Notes: generated by a model from the sequence alone, not told the origin. Counted from the stretch's first letter, positions 8,177 through 16,985 are shown. The stretch is DNA of 39,427 bases from Gammaproteobacteria bacterium (GCA_024277935.1 JAJRUF010000001.1:1-39427), one strand, 5' to 3'. Numbers and translations are program-made.

Positions 8177-9544
8177 ATGGATAAGTACATAGAATTAATG
8201 GCATTTTATTGGGTTGATTGGCAACAGACAGCAATAGCAAATACTCGGTATAGCGTTGTTTTAGCTGTACTTGCTTTTTTTATTGGTGTGATAGTTATTG
8301 CAATTATAAAAAGTTTCAAGATATCCAAGCTATCAAAACGTCTTATAGAGTCTCATCAACATTTAGAGCAAGCACAAACTAAACTGGAAAAACTAGAAAA
8401 TGAGCAGAAGGAATCTGCTGCTTTAATAACAGACCAGCAACAACAGTTAGACCAGACAACAGATACCTTACAACAGGAAAAAGAAAGCTTTAAAAAGCAA
8501 CTTGAAGATAAAGAAGCATTGATTACTTCCTTAACTAAAGAAAAGCAGGCTGAAATTGATGCTATAAATACTACACTTTCTGAAAAGAATAAATTGCTTG
8601 AGCAATTACAGCATAAGCTTGATAAGCAACGGGATATAGTGGCTAAAGCGACAACAGCACAGGAACAAATTGCTGAACTTGAAAAGCGGCTTGCCAGTAC
8701 AACAGCAGAATTCAATTTGGCCAAACAACAATTGGAAGCACAAACAAATCTCTCAAATGAACAGGTTGCGCAATTAGTTAAACAAGAACAATCAACTAAA
8801 ATTCAAATAAACCGGGTTTTAGAACTAGAGTCTCAATTAGCCACACTAAACGATACTCATGCCGTTGAAAAAGCACAGCGCTTAGTTATTGATAAAGAAC
8901 AAGAACAAAAAGATTTATTAAGCCAAGAAGCGAACAAACCTGAAGTTAAACAAGAGCTACCAGAGATAATACCTTCTGGTTCTCCCAAAAATGAGGCGTT
9001 AATAGAGGATAAGATTTCTACAGCACCAAGTAAAGAGCAAGTAACTGTTGAAAAAGTATCTTCTGTGCCTCACAAAGTAGAACAAGAAACGGTTGTTGCT
9101 CAAAAACAGCCTAAGCAAGCTAAACAAGTAAAACCAGAAAAATCAAAGCAAGTTGCATCATCCACGCCCAAAAAGAGTAAGTCAGGGTTTGTAAGTAAAA
9201 CAATGGGGTGGTTTTCTTCAATGGATAATGCATTAGAAGGTGGAGAGGTTCAAAAGAAACCCAAAGCTGTTACAAAAAAACCAGAAAAAGATGAAGCTGC
9301 CAAGACTGTTACCTTAGAACCTGTTATACAAAAAAACAAGCAAGAGGAAACACAAACTACGGTAAAAAAGGCGGCTGATATAAGTACGCCAAAGGTAGCA
9401 ACAGCTAAGCAAAAGGCCGTAAAGAAAAATGTAATAGAAGATGAAGAGGAGGCTAGTTTTTCTGAAAAGTTAGCAGATGTTGCTGATAAGATGGATTCAT
9501 GGCAAGGCAAGTTTAAAGGCTTTTTTAATAAAGATAAAGCATAG
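8177..9544 (+). CDS. Membrane-anchored coiled-coil protein, unknown function
   Basis: A 455-residue protein with one N-terminal TM helix (about 24-46, SVVLAVLAFFIGVIVIAII), then a coiled coil of roughly 200 residues (about 50-250) very rich in Gln, Glu, Lys and Leu. A low-complexity Lys/Pro/Val linker follows, and two short aromatic segments occur near the C-terminus (MGWFSSMDNAL around residue 345, and MDSWQGKFKGFFN at the very end). The start has a GGGGCG sequence 5 bases upstream. I recognise no catalytic domain. The layout (inner-membrane anchor, long rod, flexible tail with two amphipathic peptides) suggests a scaffold or envelope-spanning tether. It is divergent from the ClC gene. Confidence 0.75.
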   Translation: MDKYIELMAFYWVDWQQTAIANTRYSVVLAVLAFFIGVIVIAIIKSFKISKLSKRLIESHQHLEQAQTKLEKLENEQKESAALITDQQQQLDQTTDTLQQEKESFKKQLEDKEALITSLTKEKQAEIDAINTTLSEKNKLLEQLQHKLDKQRDIVAKATTAQEQIAELEKRLASTTAEFNLAKQQLEAQTNLSNEQVAQLVKQEQSTKIQINRVLELESQLATLNDTHAVEKAQRLVIDKEQEQKDLLSQEANKPEVKQELPEIIPSGSPKNEALIEDKISTAPSKEQVTVEKVSSVPHKVEQETVVAQKQPKQAKQVKPEKSKQVASSTPKKSKSGFVSKTMGWFSSMDNALEGGEVQKKPKAVTKKPEKDEAAKTVTLEPVIQKNKQEETQTTVKKAADISTPKVATAKQKAVKKNVIEDEEEASFSEKLADVADKMDSWQGKFKGFFNKDKA

Positions 9545-9716
9545 AGACCGTTCCTAAGCTTAGCTCCCTGTCATAGGCCCAACTGATATAAATTGATGTA
9601 GGCTACTGAGGTACAAAGTGTATCATTGCAATTGGTTCGCACTCTACTCTCAGCTGATCCTTTAACCTATAATTTCTGTACCAGTAATGGCGCGAATTAT
9701 AAGCAAAACTAGAAAA

Positions 9717-10544
9717 ATGAAAAAAATTAAAATAGCACTACTCGTCGTACTAGTCAGCCCTTTGCTCACATTCGCAGCAAAAGATGAAACACAATGGAAC
9801 AAGGTACTGAAAAACCAGTTCTTTCCAGGGAAAATAATTCAGGAAACAAATGATATTATTGAAATTGATGCGCCTTATCGAGCAGAAGACCCTGCCTTAG
9901 TCCCTATAAAAATAGTCAGTAAAATAAAACAAACAAAAGCAAGCTATATTAAAAAAATCACAGTCTTTGTTGATAAAAATCCTCTGCCTTTTGTAGGTGA
10001 ATTTAACTTTACACCTGAAACAGGAAAAGCAGATTTGGCAATGCGCGTGAGAGTGAATACTTATAGTTATATTAGAGCTATCGCAGAACTTAATAATGGC
10101 AAGTTATATATGAGCAAAAAATTTGTTAAAGCCAGTGGTGGGTGCTCTGCACCTATTGGCGCAGATTTAGATGCGGCAATGAAACGCTTAGGTAAAGTTA
10201 AATTCAAACTGGGGAAGGGGATAGAGCTGGGGAAACCAGTCGCCACCCAATTGTTAATTAGCCACCCCAATATAACAGGCATGCAAATGGATCAAGTAAC
10301 CCGTTTTATCAAGAAGTCTCATTTTGTTGACCATCTTGCTATCACCTTTAATGACAAGCCTGTATTAACAGCTAAAATTGATATTGCCATCAGTGCTGAT
10401 CCAAATTTTAGATTCTATTTTATTCCAAATAAAGCAGGGGTATTAAAAGCTAGCTTTACAGATATTTCTTGTGAATCGCCTACAGATCGTTCTGTTTGCC
10501 AAAAAGGTAAACACTATAGTAAAGAATACCAAGTGACCCCTTAA
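9717..10544 (+). CDS. Quinoprotein dehydrogenase-associated SoxYZ-like carrier
   Basis: A 275-residue exported protein in which a SoxY-like domain (about 15-140) and a SoxZ-like domain (about 165-270) are fused. I see AEDPALVPIKI near the start of the first domain, the carrier-type segment KASGGCSAP at its end, and SoxZ-like strands with LLISHPNITGMQMD in the second. This matches the family found beside PQQ-dependent alcohol dehydrogenases in methylotrophs; what it carries is not established. I prefer the ATG at 9717 because it gives a standard signal peptide (MKKIKIALLVVLVSPLLTFA); an in-frame ATG at 9687 would add ten basic residues. No quinoprotein dehydrogenase gene is in the window. Confidence 0.85.
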   Translation: MKKIKIALLVVLVSPLLTFAAKDETQWNKVLKNQFFPGKIIQETNDIIEIDAPYRAEDPALVPIKIVSKIKQTKASYIKKITVFVDKNPLPFVGEFNFTPETGKADLAMRVRVNTYSYIRAIAELNNGKLYMSKKFVKASGGCSAPIGADLDAAMKRLGKVKFKLGKGIELGKPVATQLLISHPNITGMQMDQVTRFIKKSHFVDHLAITFNDKPVLTAKIDIAISADPNFRFYFIPNKAGVLKASFTDISCESPTDRSVCQKGKHYSKEYQVTP

Positions 10545-10665
10545 TAACCTTATTTATATTATGTTTTTAAAATAAAAAAATATTCTCCCTTTGTGTTAAT
10601 ATTCTATTCATGCGTATACTTTACAATATGCATGGTAAAAAATATTTATTTAACGAGGAAATTTA

Positions 10666-11073
10666 ATGTCTTTAAAAAAACTAACATTAGCTTTATTTGT
10701 GAGCATTGCAATGCTTGGTGTTGCCCCTTCTACAATGGCTAAACCAGCTGGTAAGATTGAAAATGCAACAGCTGCTGATACTGTTGTTTCTATTGCTGAA
10801 ACTATTGAATTATCTGAAAAAGCTTTACAAGCTCTAAAAGATGGTAGTTTAGAAAAAGCAGACATGATGGCATTGTTTAAAAAAGTTAAACAAAAAGCTA
10901 AAACTATTGAAAGTACTACAACTTACATGCTTCGTGAAAAAGCACTAGGCCGTCTTGGTAAAGCACGTATAGCTTATAAAAAAGGTCATGATAAAGCTGA
11001 AGTTATAGCAAAAATGGAAAAAGCTGCGGAATATTTCAAACAAGTTAAAGTTAGATATGATGAATTTAACTAA
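10666..11073 (+). CDS. Small exported helical protein, unknown function
   Basis: A 135-residue protein with a clear signal peptide (likely cleavage after PSTMA) and a mature part of about 107 residues that looks all-helical, Ala/Lys/Glu-rich, without Cys, His or Trp. A GAGG site lies 7 bases before the ATG, and a strong terminator follows at 11113. I do not recognise the family. It lies 121 bp after the SoxYZ-like gene with an AT-rich gap, so it probably has its own promoter. Confidence 0.7.
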   Translation: MSLKKLTLALFVSIAMLGVAPSTMAKPAGKIENATAADTVVSIAETIELSEKALQALKDGSLEKADMMALFKKVKQKAKTIESTTTYMLREKALGRLGKARIAYKKGHDKAEVIAKMEKAAEYFKQVKVRYDEFN

Positions 11074-11112
11074 ATAAAGCTAGTACAGGCTATTAGTTAA
11101 TTATTCTAGTTT

Positions 11113-11148
11113 AAAAGGGGTATATCATGATTGATAAACCCCTTTTTT
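11113..11148. terminator. Bidirectional intrinsic terminator
   Basis: AAAAGGGG (11113-11120) pairs with CCCCTTTT (11139-11146), with an inner stem TATCA/TGATA, and a T-run closes the + strand side. It separates the secreted helical protein (+) from the convergent lipoprotein gene (-) and can serve both because of its A/T flanks. Confidence 0.85.
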
Positions 11149-11161
11149 ATTGGGCAAAAAT

Positions 11162-11554
11162 TTACATTACAAAACATTGTGATTCAGCGTATTTATCAGC
11201 TTCCTTAAGCAACTTTCTTAAGTCTTTAGACTGCTTAGGATCACGAAAAACAGCACCATTTTCGCCCGGTGTTTTCTTCAAATAAGAAAAAGTTCTGGCA
11301 CTTTCATACTCTTCAAATGTTAGCTTTTCTGCAATTTTATCAATTTTACAACCACAAGCGTATTGATTGATAAATGCCTTACTCCCATTTAAGCCACCGT
11401 GCTTAGCGATACAGTTAAAGACATATTCAACACGGTCACGGGTGGGAAAATCATTTTTAGCAACGGTATCAATTGTTTGTACAGGGGTTGAAGTTGTTGC
11501 ACAAGCTGTTATAAAAACAGAAATGGCAAGAGATAGTACAAGTTTTTTATTCAT
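11162..11554 (-). CDS. Cysteine-containing lipoprotein, unknown function
   Basis: A 130-residue precursor with a lipoprotein signal (hydrophobic stretch ending in FITAC, lipidated Cys at residue 18). The mature part has four further cysteines (VFNC, YACGC, and QCFV at the C-terminus) suitable for two disulfides, and a charged central segment FEEYESARTF. I do not recognise the family with certainty. It converges on the small exported protein and lies near the SoxYZ-like carrier, so a periplasmic redox or assembly role is possible but unproven. Confidence 0.65.
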   Translation of the reverse strand: MNKKLVLSLAISVFITACATTSTPVQTIDTVAKNDFPTRDRVEYVFNCIAKHGGLNGSKAFINQYACGCKIDKIAEKLTFEEYESARTFSYLKKTPGENGAVFRDPKQSKDLRKLLKEADKYAESQCFVM

Positions 11555-11873
11555 AAAAGTTAAGTATCCTTAAAAATAATTGCGTAAATTAAAAAAGTCA
11601 ATTCTAGTCGAGATATAAAATATTTACCTATGACTTACGTTAGTACAGTACGTTCAATAAAAGAATTAAGGCCAAGACTTGTAGAGCAGACTCCATTCCG
11701 CCATAAAGATAGTTCAACGACTATGGCAACGGGAAAAAAATAACCCCGACTCCATAATCATAAACTGTAGATTGTTAAAAGCCATATACATTCAAAAAAA
11801 CTAATTTTACACAAATTATGTAAAAGAATGCTATTTTAGATTAACAAACCTTGCTAATCAAAGGATATGATTT
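11555..11873. other. 319-bp intergenic stretch without a recognisable gene
   Basis: Between the lipoprotein start and the cas1 remnant I see no open reading frame of useful length, no clear terminal inverted repeats and no transposase similarity. The proximal part presumably holds the lipoprotein promoter. The rest may be debris from the same event that damaged cas1. Confidence 0.4.
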
Positions 11874-12344
11874 ATGGAACAACTGACAGGTTTAAAAGTA
11901 ATACCATACTCTAAACGTGCAAATATATATTATTTAGATAAATGCCGCGTGATGGAAAAAGATGGCCGAGTGCTATATCTAACTGAGGCCGATACAGAAA
12001 AATAATACTGGAATATATACCCATAGCAATACAACCTGTATATTATTAGGAACGGGTACATCCATCACCCAAGCCGAGGTCAGGATGTTAGCACAAGCAG
12101 GTGTATTAACGGCAGTGACGGCACACTGTTAATTGCCGCCAATGAAATAGAATGGCTCACATCCCAAAGTGAATACCGTCCTACAGAATATATACAAGGC
12201 TGGATGTCATTTTGGTTCGATGAAGAAAATCGTCTAAAAGTCGCCAAACAATTTTAGTTATGGCAAATCGAGTATATGCAAAAACCCTGGGAAAAAGATA
12301 AAGACTTGCATGCCGAAGGCTTTAAACTAGGGGGGGCAGCTTAA
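11874..12344 (+). pseudogene. cas1: Decayed cas1 of type I-F CRISPR-Cas (N-terminal half only)
   Basis: Joined over several frames the translation follows Cas1 of the I-F subtype. It runs from an ATG at 11874 (LKVIPYSKRANIYYLDKCRV, GRVLYLTEAD), through YWNI-PIA, LLGTGTSITQA, MLAQAGVL and AANEIEWL, to SQSEYRPTEYIQGWMSFWF and DEENRLKVAKQF. Lesions are a nonsense codon at 12003-12005, an extra TA and a missing base shortly after it (12014-12035), a disruption near 12110 where the glycine-rich loop should be, and a TAG at 12255-12257 where Gln is expected. Similarity stops around 12330. The C-terminal half, with much of the active site, is absent, as are cas2-3 and the csy genes. It cannot make a functional integrase. 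Confidence 0.88.
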
Positions 12345-12407
12345 AAATGATTCCTGTGTTTTTTCGCGTGTTATATATAGTGCACTGCCGCAACAGGAAC
12401 AAATTCC
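12335..12407 (+). CRISPR. Probable remnant of the end of a type I-F CRISPR array
   Basis: GGCAGCTTAAAAA (12335-12347) matches the 3' part of the known 28-nt I-F repeat (ending GGCAGCTTAGAAA) with one mismatch. Exactly 32 nt later, the standard I-F spacer length, GTGCACTGCCGC (12380-12391) matches the repeat's 5' part (GTTCACTGCCGC) with one mismatch and then degenerates, as terminal repeats do. So the segment reads partial repeat, one spacer (12348-12379), degenerate last repeat. It abuts the cas1 remnant directly, implying that a deletion removed the rest of the cas operon and array. From 12408 to the HD-GYP gene I see nothing convincing. Confidence 0.6.
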
Positions 12408-12623
12408 GTGGGGGTGGGGTATTTTTTTGTTTAGCAAGATTAGAGTGCTGCTTATGATCATTAAACTTTTTCCGGCATAAATCATGTTGCTTACAATAAG
12501 CCGATTAGGATAGCCCCGATGATAGCCATTGTGCCATTTTATATTACCTGCGGTTATTTGTTAGGCGCAGTGTGGCATTATTTGAGAGGACTGGGAATTA
12601 CGTCGAGTATTAAGCGCTTACGT

Positions 12624-13904
12624 TTAAAAAATAAAATAGTCTTCCATTAGTAGGTTAAGTTCTTTACTGAGCGCCTCTTCTGTTTCTATAACAGATAACT
12701 GAAGGTAGAGTTTGTTAGCTATTTGCTCGAATAATTGAACAAGTTCCGGATCAAAGTGAGAGCCAGCACCTTTTTTAATGAGTAGGATGGATTCAGAATA
12801 TGAAAATGCTTTTTTATAAGGACGTATTGAAGTTAATGCATCAAATACATCTACAATGGCGAAAATTCTAGCATTAAGTGGAATGTGTTTACCTGCAAGG
12901 TGACCAAAATAGCCCGAACCATCAAATTTTTCATGATGAAATTTTACTACATCTACTGCATCAATTAACCACTCACTGTGTTTGATAATGTCAACACCAT
13001 AAATAACATGCCGTTGCATTTCATTAAATTCTGCATCATTAAGTTTGCCAGGTTTTAATAGAATTGAGTCACTAATACCAATTTTGCCGACATCGTGTAA
13101 AAAAGCACCCTTGATAAGCGCTCTAATTTGCGATTTATTAAGTTTAAGTGCTTGAGCAAGGCAAATCGCATAAATTGTTACTCGGTAATTGTGTGCATTA
13201 GTATCACTATCGCGTTTAGCGATTGCACCACCTAATACTTTAAGCAGGCTGGTATTTGCATGTGACAAATCATTAGCACTTTTAACTAAGCTCCTATTTA
13301 AATGAACAACAATTGGATAAAGTACAAGTGTGGTAAAAATAATGGTCGCAAGGTATTGAGCTAGCACAAAAACAGCATCATATATCATGGCGTTGATTTC
13401 TGTTGAAGAAACCCTGTAAATACCTTTTAAAAACCCATTACTCAGTTTGCTTTCATGTTCTGTAAAAGGTATTTCGACCTCCATATACAGTTCATTTTTA
13501 AAGGCATTATGAGCAAAAAAAGTTTTGTAAAAAACATTATTATCCATTTGTAACTTATGATTTTTACTGATGAGTTCATTTTTGATTTCATCTACATTAA
13601 CCGTTCCTAATGATAATAATAAATCATGTTTTTTATTATAAAATTCGAGAATTATAAAGTGGCTGTTTTTGAGTTTATCTTTGATTTCTTGTTGAAATAT
13701 CTGGAAGGTCCTGGGGGTTTTATCCTCTGTGTATTGATTATAAAAATTGACATATTGTTTTGATTCCTCATAAGCCATATGAACAACATTTTTCTCTATA
13801 CGCTCTAGCTCAATATAAAGTACTATTGCAGACACCACCACTGCGATAACCGTACTTGCTATCAATAACCTTTTAATGACAATGGTATAAATATTAGCTT
13901 TCAT
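12624..13904 (-). CDS. Membrane-bound HD-GYP domain protein (putative c-di-GMP phosphodiesterase) with GYF in place of GYP
   Basis: A 426-residue protein with a TM helix at about 12-30, a periplasmic sensor region (about 31-177), a second TM helix (about 178-200) and a cytoplasmic HD-GYP domain. Catalytic elements are visible: HNYRVT (H238), HD at 270-271 in GAFLHDVGKIGI, KPGKLND, HHEKFDGSGY and the later D in IFAIVDVFDAL. HD-GYP enzymes hydrolyse c-di-GMP; the family motif GYP is GYF here (331-333), so activity or partner binding may differ. The sensor domain is not one I can name. It is a stand-alone gene between the CRISPR relic and a repeat element. Confidence 0.88.
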   Translation of the reverse strand: MKANIYTIVIKRLLIASTVIAVVVSAIVLYIELERIEKNVVHMAYEESKQYVNFYNQYTEDKTPRTFQIFQQEIKDKLKNSHFIILEFYNKKHDLLLSLGTVNVDEIKNELISKNHKLQMDNNVFYKTFFAHNAFKNELYMEVEIPFTEHESKLSNGFLKGIYRVSSTEINAMIYDAVFVLAQYLATIIFTTLVLYPIVVHLNRSLVKSANDLSHANTSLLKVLGGAIAKRDSDTNAHNYRVTIYAICLAQALKLNKSQIRALIKGAFLHDVGKIGISDSILLKPGKLNDAEFNEMQRHVIYGVDIIKHSEWLIDAVDVVKFHHEKFDGSGYFGHLAGKHIPLNARIFAIVDVFDALTSIRPYKKAFSYSESILLIKKGAGSHFDPELVQLFEQIANKLYLQLSVIETEEALSKELNLLMEDYFIF

Positions 13905-13979
13905 TTTTAAGGTTCAATTTTAATATCATTTAGGGTTGCTGGGGATAAGAATAAAGTGTTAATTTTGTTTTAGCTATTT

Positions 13980-14066
13980 CTCGTTCCCACCTTCCCTCAG
14001 TGGGAATGCATACATCACCTTTGTCAGGCAGGGCATGCATTCCTACGCAGGAGCGTGGGAACAAGA
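13980..14066. repeat. Intergenic inverted-repeat element
   Basis: CTCGTTCCCAC at 13980-13990 pairs with GTGGGAAC plus AAGAG at 14055-14067. Inner copies of the same words (TGGGAATGCATAC, GCATGCATTCCTACGCAGGA) add further pairing. This type of GTTCCCACGC...GCGTGGGAA element is common between genes in many aquatic proteobacteria. It lies just past the 3' end of the ion channel gene. Confidence 0.7.
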
Positions 14067-14069
14067 GAA

Positions 14070-14543
14070 TCAGGTGCTCTTTTCTTTTTTAGCTGGTTTA
14101 TCATCGGTATCACAACATTTGATCTGTGGCCATAAATTTCCCATGGCAAGAAAAGTGAAAGAACCTGACCAGGCAATCAGTAAAAGACCATTAAGTGCTT
14201 CAAGTCCTGTTAGAAAGCGGATATGCCCCACTGGATATACATCGCCTATCCCCAAAGAGGTGAAAATAACAGTTAAATAATACAAATACTCCATAGGATT
14301 ATTTATTCCGATGCCTTCAAGAGTACCCATCTCAAAAAACTCTATGGAACAAGCGAATGTGATCGCATAAAAACTAATTTCTATAATATGAGTGAAGAAC
14401 AATACCAATATGATGAGTAATACACGGTTTTGGTCTGAAATAATAAGGTGGGGTGTGTAATTTGAAAGCCATAGCAACACCTTGAAATGAAAAGTAAATG
14501 TCAGAATAATCAATAGTAGGGCTAAAAAAAAGACCAAGATCAT
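14070..14543 (-). CDS. Two-TM ion channel protein (potassium channel family, atypical filter)
   Basis: About 157 residues from the ATG at 14541-14543, which has an AAAGGT ribosome-binding site; a longer reading starts inside a repeat and is unlikely. Three or four hydrophobic helices are visible. The pore region reads YYLTVIFTSLGIGDVYP, like the pore helix and filter of two-TM potassium channels (usual core TVGYGD), but with SLGIGD. The following helix (LLLIAWSGSFTFLAM) is the inner helix. The C-terminal tail is short, polar and Lys-rich, with no RCK domain. Ion selectivity is uncertain because of the altered filter. Confidence 0.75.
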   Translation of the reverse strand: MILVFFLALLLIILTFTFHFKVLLWLSNYTPHLIISDQNRVLLIILVLFFTHIIEISFYAITFACSIEFFEMGTLEGIGINNPMEYLYYLTVIFTSLGIGDVYPVGHIRFLTGLEALNGLLLIAWSGSFTFLAMGNLWPQIKCCDTDDKPAKKEKST

Positions 14544-14569
14544 AGTGGCTACCTTTTGTATTGTAAAAA

Positions 14570-14622
14570 TGTAGGGTGTTGAAGTACGAGGCACATTTTT
14601 TTATAAGTCAACACACCCTACA
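14570..14622. repeat. Inverted-repeat element (GTAGGGTGTTGA family, copy 1)
   Basis: TGTAGGGTGTTGA (14570-14582) pairs with TCAACACACCCTACA (14608-14622), with a 2-base bulge. It lies upstream of the ion channel gene and 40 bp beyond the 3' end of the copper ATPase gene, so it may end the ATPase transcript. A related element is at 24556-24583. Confidence 0.65.
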
Positions 14623-14661
14623 GATTGTAGTTTTGAGCATTATTCAACAATCGTTATGTTT

Positions 14662-16953
14662 TTACAGAGATAAGTTACGCAACCTTAAGGCATTACTGAT
14701 AACAGAAACCGAACTAAAACTCATCGCTGCTGCCGCAATCATAGGAGATAATAAAATACCAAAGAAAGGGTAGAGTACGCCGGCTGCCACTGGCACACCT
14801 AGCGTATTATAGATAAAGGCAAAGAACAGGTTCTGACGAATATTTTTCATTGTTGACTGGCTCAAGTGATGTGCTTTTGAAATGCCTAACAAATCCCCTT
14901 TAACTAACGTAACACCGGCACTTTCCATCGCAATATCGGTGCCTGTACCCATGGCAATACCAATATCGGCTTGTGCTAATGCAGGGGCATCATTAATACC
15001 ATCACCTGCCATTGCTACAATATGTCCGTCTTTTTGTAAATTTTTGACGACTTCTGCTTTTTGTTCCGGCAAGACATCAGCATAGACTTGGTCAATACCG
15101 AGACTTTGGGCAACGGCTTGTGCAGTAACCTTATTATCACCGGTTAACATAACAACTTTGATCCCTCTTTTATGTAGCTGTTGCAATGCTTTAGTACTAT
15201 TTTTCTTGACTGGGTCAGCAACGCTAATTAAACCAGCAGCTTTATCATCAACGCTAATCAGCATAACGGTTTGTCCTTGTTGCCGTAAAACATCAACACG
15301 CTCAGTTAATAGTTCGGTATCAATGCTTAATTCTGTCATTAATGTTGCATTACCCAAGGAAACTTGATGGCCTTTAACGAGTCCTGTTACGCCTCGACCC
15401 GTGAGAGAATTAAAGTTGTCAACATGCATTAGAGAGAGGCCTTTTTCTTTAACCCCTGCAACAATCGCAGTGGCCAATGGGTGCTCACTGACTTGCTCCA
15501 GGCTGGCAGCAAAACGTAAAATATCCTGCTCTACAAAATCATTAATGGTATACACGGAAGTTAATTTTGGTTTACCTTCCGTTAATGTTCCAGTCTTATC
15601 AACCACCAAAGTATCGACTTTTTCCATAATTTCCAATGCTTCTGCATTTTTTATCAAAATACCTGCACTGGCTCCTCTTCCTGTACCTACCATAATAGAC
15701 ATAGGTGTTGCTAAACCTAAAGCACAGGGACAAGCTATAATTAATACAGCCACTGCATTAACGATGGCATGTGCCAAACGTGGCTCTGGCCCCCATATCC
15801 ACCAAACAAACAGGGTAGCGATAGCCATTAATAATACAGCGGGAACAAAATATCCGGCTACGGTATCAGCAATCTTTTGTATGGGAGCTCGACTGCGTTG
15901 TGCTTGACTCACCATATGGACAATTTGAGAAAGCAGTGTTTCACTGCCGACACGTTCGGCACGCATTAACAAACTGCCAGTGCCATTGATCGTTGCACCA
16001 ATCAATGGCATCTCAACAAATTTTTCTACTGGAATAGGTTCGCCAGTCACCATGGATTCATCAATAGAACTTTTACCCGCTATCACCACCCCATCAACGG
16101 GGACTTTTTCGCCAGGGCGGACTCGTAATATATCACCCGGTTTGACACTTTCTAGTGGAATATCTTCTTCACTACCATCGTCATAGTGTACCCTGGCTGT
16201 TTTAGGTGCAAGACCAAGCAATAACTTGATGGCATCACTGGTCTGGCTTCTGGCTCGTAGTTCCAGAACTTGTCCCAATAGAACCAATGCAGTAATAACC
16301 GCTGCCGCTTCAAAATAAACAGCAACTGCACCGTTGGCATCTTGCATTAGAGGGGGAAATAATTGTGGTAAAAATGTTGCGATCACACTGTAAACCCAGG
16401 CCACACCAATTCCTATGGATACTAAGGTAAACATATTCAAGCTACGATGAACAATAGAAGCCCAGCCTCGTTGAAAAAAGGGTAGACCACACCAAAGTAC
16501 TACCGGTGTTGCCAAGGCAAATTCAAACCACTGTATTTGCTGTAGGGAGATAGCTTTCGGTATTAAATTTGGAGCCAAATCATTGATCATGGAAATGATG
16601 AACACGGGAATGGCCAGAACAAGACTGATCCAAAAACGACGACTCATATTGGTCAATTCAGGACTTTCAGAATCAGCCGTTGCAACTTGTGGTTCTAAAG
16701 CCATGCCACATTTGGGGCAATCACCTGGTTCGTTACGAACTACCTCAGGATGCATGGGGCAACTATATTCGGTCTGAGTTGAGGTGTTTAATGAATAGTT
16801 AGTAGCCTCTAACGTCATACCACATTTCGGACAGTTCCCTGGCTGGTCTTGCAGAATTTCGGGGTGCATTGGGCAACTGTAGCGTTGAGTATGTTCCGAT
16901 TGGTTTTGAGAAGATGTTGTTTTTTGCTGATGATGGCAGTGTTGCGAGTCCAT
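14662..16953 (-). CDS. copA: Copper-translocating P1B-type ATPase with two N-terminal heavy-metal-binding modules
   Basis: A 763-residue copper exporter from the ATG at 16951-16953, chosen for its GGAG site 7 bases upstream; a TTG four codons earlier overlaps that site. The His/Cys-rich N-terminus has two CPMHPE...CPKCGM modules (residues about 27-46 and 65-84) instead of HMA domains. Then come the actuator loop with TGE (about 303-305), the membrane CPC motif (408-410), the phosphorylation site DKTGT (D452), [18 protein letters not shown] and the last helices with [11 protein letters not shown] and [15 protein letters not shown]. This motif set matches Cu(I)-exporting ATPases. Downstream of a CopK-like lipoprotein on the same strand, which fits copper resistance. 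Confidence 0.93.
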   Translation of the reverse strand: MDSQHCHHQQKTTSSQNQSEHTQRYSCPMHPEILQDQPGNCPKCGMTLEATNYSLNTSTQTEYSCPMHPEVVRNEPGDCPKCGMALEPQVATADSESPELTNMSRRFWISLVLAIPVFIISMINDLAPNLIPKAISLQQIQWFEFALATPVVLWCGLPFFQRGWASIVHRSLNMFTLVSIGIGVAWVYSVIATFLPQLFPPLMQDANGAVAVYFEAAAVITALVLLGQVLELRARSQTSDAIKLLLGLAPKTARVHYDDGSEEDIPLESVKPGDILRVRPGEKVPVDGVVIAGKSSIDESMVTGEPIPVEKFVEMPLIGATINGTGSLLMRAERVGSETLLSQIVHMVSQAQRSRAPIQKIADTVAGYFVPAVLLMAIATLFVWWIWGPEPRLAHAIVNAVAVLIIACPCALGLATPMSIMVGTGRGASAGILIKNAEALEIMEKVDTLVVDKTGTLTEGKPKLTSVYTINDFVEQDILRFAASLEQVSEHPLATAIVAGVKEKGLSLMHVDNFNSLTGRGVTGLVKGHQVSLGNATLMTELSIDTELLTERVDVLRQQGQTVMLISVDDKAAGLISVADPVKKNSTKALQQLHKRGIKVVMLTGDNKVTAQAVAQSLGIDQVYADVLPEQKAEVVKNLQKDGHIVAMAGDGINDAPALAQADIGIAMGTGTDIAMESAGVTLVKGDLLGISKAHHLSQSTMKNIRQNLFFAFIYNTLGVPVAAGVLYPFFGILLSPMIAAAAMSFSSVSVISNALRLRNLSL

Positions 16954-16985
16954 AATGTACTCCAATTGATTTTCTTAAATGTATT

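Noticed and set aside
8356-8724. Cys/Ser-rich 122-residue frame on the minus strand
   Set aside because: It is the antisense shadow of the coiled-coil protein; Gln/Glu/Lys codons read backwards give Cys, Ser and Leu.
12519-12650. A 43-residue + strand frame (begins MIAIVPFYITCGYLLGAVWHYL) after the CRISPR relic
   Set aside because: It overlaps the 3' end of the HD-GYP gene on the other strand, has no good ribosome-binding site and matches nothing I know. It may be a fragment of a lost membrane or phage gene, but this cannot be supported.
15401-15907. 168-residue + strand frame inside the copper ATPase gene
   Set aside because: It is antisense to strongly conserved P-type ATPase coding sequence and has no ribosome-binding site.
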